Shown: positions 1 to 5,282 of the stretch, one piece after another
How the letters are laid out: every line of letters starts with the position of its first letter
Numbering within the stretch: position 1 is the first letter of the stretch
DNA from: Spirochaeta sp.
GTDB lineage: Bacteria; Spirochaetota; Spirochaetia; Spirochaetales_E; Spirochaetaceae_B
Length of the DNA: 8,348 nt
Direction: 5' to 3'
Assembly (NCBI GenBank): GCA_030590585.1
Contig: JAUUYD010000081.1
Location: forward strand, 1 to 8,348
Notes under the pieces: model-generated
Database searches by the model: none
The model's input: the letters and a program-made list of their open reading frames with translations, nothing else
Told to the model about the DNA's origin: nothing
Made by a program: the position numbers and the translations under genes

Positions 1-861
1 CTTGTACTTTCAGATGATTCCAGGGAGCTTATTGAAATCGACAAGGTCGGTCAGGACAGGTTGTATATGTTCGATGAAGAGTTCAAAAAAACAGAGATTA
101 GTCCTCAGAGTTCTGATGAAGCCTCCGATATACAGGAAGCTGACGAACAGATTGAGGAGCTCGAAGAATTAGAAGAACTTGAAGATCTTGAGGAAATTGA
201 GGAAGTTGAAAAGATCGAGGAAGTCAGGGATAAAAGGGCTGTATCATTCTTTTCCATTGAAGACATACAGGATCAGATCAGTGCCGGAGTTACAGAAACC
301 CTCCAGAGCCCTGTACCTTCAGGTGAAAGGGGTGATTCCATGGAATCCCTTATCTCGACAGGCACTACCGATATTCTGCCGGGAATGAGTTCTTTTGAAG
401 ACGATTTCCTTTTTGAAAATGAAACTCCGGAACTTACCTGGTCGGAAGACGGCTTGAATTATGACCGTTATCTCCGGGGTTTCAAGAAAGGTGCTACCGG
501 AATTTATAAATCCCTGATGAGTCTTTCAAAAGACTACAATGCAATATGCGGTGTACTTCTGGCAGGTTCACGGAAAGGGCTTGAAACTGATTATGCCGTA
601 GGACTGGATGATGAGAGTGCTACATATCTGTCTATTACACGTAACGAGGCTTTGTGGTCTGAGTGGTTCAGTGAAAGAAAAGTGATTTTTGTACCGGATC
701 TATCGACATCTCTTTATGCCGATAAAACCAGTCACAATGAGTTCCGTTTTATACGCTCGGCATTATTTCTGCCGGCGGTTTATCACGGTTCTCCGTCCTA
801 TATTTTTCTGGGATTCAAAGACGCGCCTGCCGACCCTCTGTCTATGCTTGTTAAGGTGTAA
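1..861 (+). CDS. Unrecognised acidic protein with possible C-terminal GAF-like domain (5'-partial)
   Basis: The reading frame is open from the first base, so the start lies outside the window; 286 codons are visible before TAA. TTG at 61 and ATG at 67 are in-frame but have no convincing ribosome binding site, so I treat the gene as truncated by the window. Visible residues 50-75 form a striking (hydrophobic-Glu-Glu)n run, followed by a polar, probably disordered stretch (about 80-145). Residues about 155-280 look like a folded alpha/beta domain: two helices, then a strand pattern with AVGLDDESATYL, KVIFVPDLS and a late SALFLPAVYHGSPSYIFLGF segment, reminiscent of GAF sensor domains. No catalytic motif, signal peptide or membrane segment is visible. 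It precedes rny on the same strand but is separated by 266 bp and a strong promoter, so it is probably the tail of a different operon. The GAF assignment is tentative; function unknown. Confidence 0.8.
   Translation, partial: LVLSDDSRELIEIDKVGQDRLYMFDEEFKKTEISPQSSDEASDIQEADEQIEELEELEELEDLEEIEEVEKIEEVRDKRAVSFFSIEDIQDQISAGVTETLQSPVPSGERGDSMESLISTGTTDILPGMSSFEDDFLFENETPELTWSEDGLNYDRYLRGFKKGATGIYKSLMSLSKDYNAICGVLLAGSRKGLETDYAVGLDDESATYLSITRNEALWSEWFSERKVIFVPDLSTSLYADKTSHNEFRFIRSALFLPAVYHGSPSYIFLGFKDAPADPLSMLVKV
151..225 (+). repeat. Three-residue acidic repeat (Leu/Ile/Val-Glu-Glu) inside the first gene
   Basis: Eight consecutive 9-nt units encode the pattern I/L/V-E-E (with one Asp and one Lys variant), ending at a further Val. 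The codons for each position vary between units (Ile, Leu and Val codons; GAA and GAG mixed), so the periodicity is much stronger in the protein than in the DNA. That argues for an old, protein-level constraint rather than a fresh slippage expansion. Every third residue is hydrophobic, which does not match a normal heptad coiled coil. Confidence 0.85.
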
Positions 862-931
862 GTATGCATAATTCCTTTTTTGGATAAGGAACTTTCATAA
901 TTGCCGTCTTACAAGAACCTCAGCAGGGTAC

Positions 932-958
932 TTGGTACTTATCTTGTTATCATATAAT
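932..958 (+). promoter_or_regulatory. Possible second, distal promoter upstream of rny
   Basis: A perfect TATAAT sits at 953-958, with TTGGTA at 932-937 only 15 nt upstream, shorter than the preferred 17. If used, the rny leader would be about 160 nt. The leader would contain a 6-bp inverted repeat, ATCTGT (977-982) and ACAGAT (998-1003), with a 15-nt loop. AT-rich sequence often yields TATAAT by chance, so this is weak. The rest of 862-1068 shows no gene or RNA that I can recognise. Confidence 0.25.
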
Positions 959-1068
959 AAATTAAGCGCTCATAATATCTGTTAATTTCCATAAAATACA
1001 GATTGTTGAAACTACCCCGGATGGGAATAGCTTTAAAACGTACTATTGGAATAAAAAAAAGCTGCCCC

Positions 1069-1096
1069 TTGACGCTTGTTAGGTCGACGGTATAAT
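1069..1096 (+). promoter_or_regulatory. Sigma70-type promoter of rny
   Basis: TTGACG at 1069-1074 is the -35 element and TATAAT at 1091-1096 the -10 element, with a 16-nt spacer. An A-rich tract at 1051-1060 lies just upstream and could act as an UP element. Transcription would begin near 1103, giving a short leader of about 25 nt before the rny start codon. Five of six -35 bases and all six -10 bases match consensus. Confidence 0.85.
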
Positions 1097-1117
1097 CATA
1101 GTCTTAAAATGCATCAT

Positions 1118-1123
1118 AGGGGG
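1118..1123 (+). promoter_or_regulatory. Ribosome binding site of rny
   Basis: AGGGGG lies 4 nt before ATG 1128. The purine-rich site, the promoter position just upstream and the hydrophobic N-terminus typical of RNase Y together fix this start. Confidence 0.75.
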
Positions 1124-1127
1124 AATC

Positions 1128-2663
1128 ATGCGATACTACAAAGTTTTAATTTACATCCTTCCCCTCGGCGGCGTACTTGTCGGGTGGCTCATCCGCTGGG
1201 TTTACGCCAGGAATCAACTTTCTTCATCAGAACAAAAAGCACTCAGGCTGAAAGAAAATGCTGTTACAGAAGCAGAAAATGCCAAAAAAGAAGTTCTTCT
1301 CGGAGCTCAGGACAGAATCCTGGAAGAACGACGGCAATTTGAACGTGAAATACGAGAACAGCGTTCCGACCTTCAGCGATATGAGAAGCGGGTCCAGCAG
1401 AAAGAGGACAATCTCGACCGTAAGATTTCGGATCTAGACAGACGCCAGTCAGATATAAATAAAAGACAGGAAGAAATCGAAGACCGGGAAAAGAAGCTGA
1501 CAGGTGAAGAATTACGTTGGCAAACAGAGTTGGAAAGAATTTCCGGACTCTCCGCCGAGGAAGCGAAGAAGATTATTATGCAGAGTCTCGAGAACGAGGC
1601 AAAGCATGACGCACAGGTCCTGATCAACAAGATTGAGCAGGAAGCACAGGTAAGCGCTGATAAAAAGGCCCGTGATATCCTTATCACGACGATTCAGAGG
1701 CTTGCAACAGAGGTCAGTTCAGAGATTACCGTGACTTCGGTAAGTTTACCGAATGACGAGATGAAGGGACGGATTATCGGGCGTGAAGGCCGGAATATTC
1801 GAACGCTTGAGACTCTGACAGGTGTGGATATCATTATTGATGATACACCTGAGGCTGTCGTGATATCCTGTTTCGATCCCATTCGGAAGACGATTGCCAA
1901 AACTGCTCTGGAACGGCTCATTCAAGATGGACGGATTCATCCGGCCCGTATCGAAGAAGTTGTTCAGAAAGTGGCCAAGGAGATCAGTCAGATTATCTAC
2001 GAGGAAGGGGAACGGGTTCTTTTTGACCTCGGTATTCACGATATGCGTCCCGAGGGTGTCCGTGCCCTCGGCCGTCTGCATTTCCGTACCAGTTATGGTC
2101 AGAATGTTCTGTCCCATTCCAAGGAAGTTGCCATTCTCGCGGGGATGATTGCCAGCGAGGTTGGGGCCGATGTGGCCATCGCCAAGAGAGGAGCCCTTCT
2201 TCATGATATCGGTAAGGGTCTTGAAACTGATGGTGAAGGCGGACATGCGGAAGTCGGAGGCGATCTGGCCCGGCGTATGGGTGAAGAGCCCAGGGTGGTG
2301 AATGCCATTGCCGCGCATCACGATGATGAGGAGATTACTTCACCTGAAGGTGTCATCGTTCAATTGGCCGATGCGATTTCCGCCGCCAGACCCGGTGCGC
2401 GTCGGGAAACACTTGATAACTATATCAAGCGTCTTGAAAATCTTGAAAAGATAGCCATGAGTTTTGATGGCGTTGACAAGGTTTTTGCCATTCAGGCCGG
2501 CCGGGAATTGCGTATTATGGTAAATCATGAGCGTATTAACGATCAGCAGTCTAAACAGCTTGCCAAGGATATTGCCAAGGATATCGAGGATCAGTTGAAA
2601 TTCCCCGGACGAATCAGGGTAACCATTATCAGGGACACCCGGGTTGTCGAGTACGCGCGATAG
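1128..2663 (+). CDS. rny: Ribonuclease Y
   Basis: Membrane-anchored endoribonuclease that starts mRNA decay and processing in bacteria lacking RNase E or using it less. The 511-residue length is typical of the family. Domain order is complete: an N-terminal membrane helix (about residues 5-26); a long charged coiled coil (about 35-190) that mediates oligomerisation; a KH RNA-binding domain with the signature GRIIGREGRNIR at 214-225 (GREG is the GxxG loop); and an HD phosphodiesterase domain with H330, the H359-D360 pair in LLHDIGK, H373, H397/H398 and D415 as probable metal ligands. The conserved SAARPGARRE block (418-427) and AIQAGRE (454-460) also match RNase Y. It has its own promoter and is followed 24 nt later by a strong terminator, so it can be expressed as a single-gene transcript. 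The next gene is its known partner ymdB. No missing catalytic residue or frameshift is seen. Confidence 0.97.
   Translation: MRYYKVLIYILPLGGVLVGWLIRWVYARNQLSSSEQKALRLKENAVTEAENAKKEVLLGAQDRILEERRQFEREIREQRSDLQRYEKRVQQKEDNLDRKISDLDRRQSDINKRQEEIEDREKKLTGEELRWQTELERISGLSAEEAKKIIMQSLENEAKHDAQVLINKIEQEAQVSADKKARDILITTIQRLATEVSSEITVTSVSLPNDEMKGRIIGREGRNIRTLETLTGVDIIIDDTPEAVVISCFDPIRKTIAKTALERLIQDGRIHPARIEEVVQKVAKEISQIIYEEGERVLFDLGIHDMRPEGVRALGRLHFRTSYGQNVLSHSKEVAILAGMIASEVGADVAIAKRGALLHDIGKGLETDGEGGHAEVGGDLARRMGEEPRVVNAIAAHHDDEEITSPEGVIVQLADAISAARPGARRETLDNYIKRLENLEKIAMSFDGVDKVFAIQAGRELRIMVNHERINDQQSKQLAKDIAKDIEDQLKFPGRIRVTIIRDTRVVEYAR
2562..2585 (+). repeat. 12-bp tandem duplication near the 3' end of rny
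   Basis: GCCAAGGATATT (2562-2573) is followed directly by GCCAAGGATATC (2574-2585), encoding AKDI-AKDI. One of the 12 bases differs. It stays in frame and lies in a helical segment of the C-terminal region, so it is probably tolerated without functional effect. Confidence 0.8.
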
Positions 2664-2687
2664 GCGTTCTTGTCCTTAATTAATGAG

Positions 2688-2721
2688 CGCCGGTAACGTC
2701 ATGAACGTACCGGCGTTTTTT
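2688..2721 (+). terminator. Intrinsic terminator after rny
   Basis: The left arm CGCCGGTAACGT (2688-2699) pairs with the right arm ACGTACCGGCG (2705-2715) as an 11-bp, GC-rich stem with one bulged A and a 5-nt loop (2700-2704). Six T residues follow (2716-2721). This is a textbook Rho-independent terminator, 24 nt after the rny stop codon. It lies between rny and ymdB on the same strand, so ymdB-tlyA expression needs read-through or a separate promoter. Confidence 0.92.
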
Positions 2722-2739
2722 AATGGCGGATAGAAAGTT

Positions 2740-2745
2740 AAGGAG
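2740..2745 (+). promoter_or_regulatory. Ribosome binding site of ymdB
   Basis: AAGGAG, 9 nt before ATG 2755. It supports this start together with the family's usual N-terminus (hydrophobic strand running into GDLVG). Confidence 0.8.
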
Positions 2746-2754
2746 TGTCCTGAA

Positions 2755-3552
2755 ATGAAAAGCCTGCGAATACTCTTTCTTGGAGATCTGGTTGGCCAGC
2801 CGGGCCTTCGCGCCCTGTTTGTCGGTCTTTCTCCTCTGGTAAAGGAAACGGGGGCTCAGCTGGTTGCCGTTAACGGTGAAAACCTGGCTGAGGGGTTCGG
2901 TTTAACTCCGGGGGACAAGGACAAGCTTCTCAAAATGGGAGTTTCGGTAATTACAAGTGGCAACCATATCTGGCAGCGGGATGATATTTTTCCGGTTCTG
3001 GATTCCGAGAACTGCCTGCTCAGACCGGAGAATTACCCTCCGGGAGCACCGGGGCATGGGAGTGTCATCGTTGAAGTCGCAGGAATATCAGTTGCTTTTC
3101 TCAACCTTCAGGGAAGAGAAAGAATGGGAGCTTCGGTTGACTGCCCTTTCAGAGCGGCAAAAAAATCCACAGCAAGGCTTCGTGAAAAGACAAAATGTAT
3201 CGTAGTCGACTTTCATGCTGAAGAGGTCAAAGAAAAAGAGGCCATGTTCCACCATCTCGACGGCAGGGTTTCCGCTGTTTTTGGTACTCATACTCATGTA
3301 CAGACAACAGATGAAAGGATACTTCCGGGGGGAACGGCTGTAATCACAGATCTTGGTATGTGCGGACCAGAGGGCAGTGTAATCGGTACCTCTCCTGAAC
3401 TGTCAATCCGCCGATCCCTGACACAGCTGCCTATTCGAATGGAAGTTCACGATGCACCCGCATCTCTGCAGGGAGTGCTGGTGGATATTGATACTGAAAC
3501 CGGAAAGGCTGTATCCATATCAAGGATTTACCGCATTCTCGAGGCACTTTAA
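2755..3552 (+). CDS. ymdB: YmdB/TIGR00282-family metallophosphoesterase (2',3'-cyclic nucleotide phosphodiesterase)
   Basis: The 265-residue calcineurin-like metallophosphoesterase has the full YmdB motif set: D11 in GDLVG, N40-G-E42-N43, N70-H71 in SGNHIW, H154 in VDFHAE, and H179/H181 in GTHTHVQT. These correspond by position to the two-metal ligands of Bacillus subtilis YmdB. The Bacillus enzyme hydrolyses 2',3'-cyclic AMP/GMP and affects biofilm and sporulation decisions, and it has been linked physically and functionally to RNase Y. Those activities are family knowledge, not shown here. Adjacency to rny supports the same partnership. The gene ends 3 nt before tlyA, so the two form a tight operon. 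No clear promoter is seen between the upstream terminator and the start codon. Cytoplasmic; no signal peptide. Confidence 0.93.
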   Translation: MKSLRILFLGDLVGQPGLRALFVGLSPLVKETGAQLVAVNGENLAEGFGLTPGDKDKLLKMGVSVITSGNHIWQRDDIFPVLDSENCLLRPENYPPGAPGHGSVIVEVAGISVAFLNLQGRERMGASVDCPFRAAKKSTARLREKTKCIVVDFHAEEVKEKEAMFHHLDGRVSAVFGTHTHVQTTDERILPGGTAVITDLGMCGPEGSVIGTSPELSIRRSLTQLPIRMEVHDAPASLQGVLVDIDTETGKAVSISRIYRILEAL

Positions 3553-3555
3553 CAG

Positions 3556-4374
3556 GTGGCAGTGAAGCGCAGGTCAAACTGGGCCCCATTAAGTCGTGTT
3601 CTGGCCGATAAATACCCGGAATCCAACCCGGAAAAGCTTTATTCGGCAGTACTCTGCGGCGATATCATTGTGAACGGAGAGCGAATACGGGATCCGAAAT
3701 TACTTGTTCCCAAATCATCGGATATTGAATGGAAAGGTGATAAATATGTCGGCCGCGGCGGGTTGAAGCTGGATGGCGCTCTGGAAGCATTGTCCCTGGA
3801 TCCGAAGGGTCTTGTCTGCCTAGATGCCGGGTCTTCAACAGGCGGCTTTACCGACTGCCTTCTCTCCCGGGGGGCCGTCAGGGTTCACGCTGTTGATATC
3901 GGATACAATCAGCTCGCATGGAAACTGCGTTCTGACAGCCGGGTATCTGTTTATGAACAGACAGATCTGATGGATTTGAATCGTTCTGATTTAATCCCCA
4001 ATCCTGAATTCGCCGTGGCGGATTTATCCTTTCGGTCTCTAAAGGGAGCCGCTTCAAAGCTTCTTGAACTCACAGACGGGGGACCGGTCCTGGCACTGGT
4101 TAAGCCGCAATATGAACAACCTGTTGAAGAGGGGTTCGACGGGGTTGTAAAAACCCGGACAGCACGGGCCGCTGTTTTAAAAACCTTGATTGAGGTTTTA
4201 CCTGCTGAAGGTGTTTATGTACATGACGCGGCGGCCTCCCCAATCAGCGGCAGAAAGGGAAACGCTGAAATATTTCTGCTCTTATCGATTAATGCGGCTG
4301 AAAATTCTCAATTTGTTGATATGCGTATCGAAAGAGCTCTGGATAACCCCGGCAGGCGTCAGAGGTCACTTTAA
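3556..4374 (+). CDS. tlyA: TlyA-family S4-domain RNA methyltransferase (hemolysin-like)
   Basis: This 272-residue protein has the usual TlyA layout. An N-terminal S4 RNA-binding domain (about 8-60, with a CGDIIVNGE turn) precedes KYVGRGGLKLDGAL. A Rossmann-type methyltransferase domain (about 85-245) follows, with the SAM motif CLDAGSSTGGFTDCLL. The catalytic-type K-D-K-E set appears as K71, D156 (VADLSF), K183 (LVKPQYE) and E238 (GNAEIF). Family members in mycobacteria 2'-O-methylate 16S and 23S rRNA. In Brachyspira, TlyA was first described as a hemolysin. The block usually reading ERTN after the second motif is EQTD here (134-137), a modest divergence. The start is uncertain: GTG 3556 has only GAGG 11 nt upstream, while GTG 3562 is preceded very closely by AGGTGG. 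The 3-nt gap to ymdB suggests translational coupling. Its stop overlaps the convergent neighbour's. Confidence 0.92.
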   Translation: MAVKRRSNWAPLSRVLADKYPESNPEKLYSAVLCGDIIVNGERIRDPKLLVPKSSDIEWKGDKYVGRGGLKLDGALEALSLDPKGLVCLDAGSSTGGFTDCLLSRGAVRVHAVDIGYNQLAWKLRSDSRVSVYEQTDLMDLNRSDLIPNPEFAVADLSFRSLKGAASKLLELTDGGPVLALVKPQYEQPVEEGFDGVVKTRTARAAVLKTLIEVLPAEGVYVHDAAASPISGRKGNAEIFLLLSINAAENSQFVDMRIERALDNPGRRQRSL

Positions 4375-5144
4375 AAATCCTCCCTCCCCAGAGGACCTCC
4401 CACCCAGAAGCCTTCACCACCAAGATATTCAATACGCTGACCTTCAATGAGAATCTGCACTTTTACCACGGTGGAGAATTCCGTCGCCGTGTAAACAATC
4501 TGCTCAACCTGAGATTTATACCCTTCGATACCAAGGGCGTTAAAGCGGAATTGTTCGTTGAAATCCAAAAATGCGATACCCCCTTCGATTCGTGCACCGA
4601 TTAATTGCGATCCATCAGGGATAAGGGATAGAACATCGTTGGAGAGTTCCGTCGGACGGGGACCGTCAAGGAGTGTCTTTATTGACATGGTAAGAGGTGA
4701 AGAGCTGTCAGGAACAGGCCTGAGTACACTTTTTATGCTGATTTTACCCTCATCGCTGACTTTTACAAAAAACAAGCGGGCTTTGGAATCCCCGGGTATA
4801 TCTTCTTCCGTTGTTTCCGCGGGTACCGTTTCCTGAGGCGGCCTGGAAGATTGATCCGGTTCTCCGAGTTCAATAACAGGTTCAGCATCACTGCTGAGGG
4901 CATTTTCAATTTCCACCCGCTGTATAACCGGGCTGCCGTTATTGCCGGTAATACCGCTTCCTATTCCCGGGAAGAGTCTTCCAACTGTACGACGGTCCAG
5001 AAACAGAATTACCAGCACAAGGAGAATCCCGGCAACTATACTCAATACCACTGTTACCCTGTCCAGTCCGGGCTTTTCTGATTTACGGGGGCTGCGGCGG
5101 GGGTTGCTGCTGTTAATATTCTTTTTCCGACGAGGAGATATCAT
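4371..5144 (-). CDS. Membrane-anchored GerMN-domain protein
   Basis: From ATG 5144 the protein has 257 residues. A strongly basic N-terminus (PRRKKNINSSNPRRSPRK) is followed by a single membrane helix (about 30-49), an acidic and proline-rich linker (about 75-120), then a GerMN domain (about 122-245) with patterns such as TMSIKTLLDGPRP, LIPDGSQL and GGIAFLDFNEQF. The topology predicted by the positive-inside rule puts the GerMN domain outside the cytoplasmic membrane. GerMN domains occur in the spore germination protein GerM and in lipoproteins such as LpqB; their role is poorly defined, probably binding at the cell envelope. There is no lipobox, so it is not a lipoprotein. The frame stays open upstream to ATG 5345, but that extension is not family-like and runs through the ptsI start and promoter, so I reject it. 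The ribosome binding site is weak (AGG, 3 nt before ATG). Confidence 0.82.
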   Translation of the reverse strand: MISPRRKKNINSSNPRRSPRKSEKPGLDRVTVVLSIVAGILLVLVILFLDRRTVGRLFPGIGSGITGNNGSPVIQRVEIENALSSDAEPVIELGEPDQSSRPPQETVPAETTEEDIPGDSKARLFFVKVSDEGKISIKSVLRPVPDSSSPLTMSIKTLLDGPRPTELSNDVLSLIPDGSQLIGARIEGGIAFLDFNEQFRFNALGIEGYKSQVEQIVYTATEFSTVVKVQILIEGQRIEYLGGEGFWVGGPLGREDF

Positions 5145-5185
5145 GAGCCTATGATACCATCCATTGCCAAACGGAGCGAGAGAAG

Positions 5186-5197
5186 TACCCTTGGGTA
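5186..5197. repeat. Short inverted repeat in the divergent intergenic region
   Basis: TACCC (5186-5190) and GGGTA (5193-5197) form a 5-bp inverted repeat with a 2-nt centre. It is too short to be a terminator stem. It lies 34 bp from the larger palindrome near ptsI and could be an accessory operator, or chance. Confidence 0.3.
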
Positions 5198-5220
5198 TTT
5201 TGTCGGGAAGTGCAGGTAAA

Positions 5221-5241
5221 GCAAGGTATGTCATACCTTGC
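5221..5241. promoter_or_regulatory. Perfect 21-bp palindrome, candidate operator for ptsI (and possibly the divergent gene)
   Basis: The left arm GCAAGGTATG (5221-5230) and the right arm CATACCTTGC (5232-5241) are exact reverse complements around a single T at 5231. The right edge lies 2 bp before the ptsI -35 element. A one-base centre is poor for an RNA hairpin and no T-run follows on either strand, so a binding site for a dimeric transcription factor is the best reading. The centre is about 49 bp upstream of the predicted start point, compatible with an activator or with a repressor that crowds the -35. The regulator is not identifiable from this window. Confidence 0.7.
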
Positions 5242-5243
5242 AT

Positions 5244-5273
5244 TTGACAGTTTGCATGATTAGTCCGTATTAT
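5244..5273 (+). promoter_or_regulatory. Sigma70-type promoter of ptsI
   Basis: TTGACA (5244-5249) is a perfect -35 element and TATTAT (5268-5273) a near-perfect -10, with an 18-nt spacer. The expected transcription start is about 5279-5281, only 2-4 nt before ATG 5283. It would therefore give a leaderless or near-leaderless ptsI mRNA. Confidence 0.8.
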
Positions 5274-5282
5274 TTTACACAA

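Noticed and set aside
872..891. Inverted repeat TTCCTT/AAGGAA after the first gene as a terminator
   Set aside because: The 6-bp stem is AT-rich, the loop is 8 nt and no real T-run follows; too weak to call.
1746..2321. Long minus-strand open frame (191 codons) within rny
   Set aside because: It lies entirely antisense to conserved KH and HD coding sequence, has no recognisable domain, and is a reading-frame shadow.
2670..2699. Promoter for ymdB (TTGTCC with TAACGT, 18-nt spacing)
   Set aside because: The -10 matches consensus at only three positions and sits inside the terminator stem.
5221..5241. The palindrome as a Rho-independent terminator for either neighbour
   Set aside because: A one-base centre, no following T-run on either strand, and its position upstream of both genes fit an operator instead.
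5238..5282. Earlier ptsI starts at TTG 5238 or ATG 5256
   Set aside because: They lie inside the palindrome or promoter, lack ribosome binding sites, and add residues before the conserved enzyme I N-terminus.
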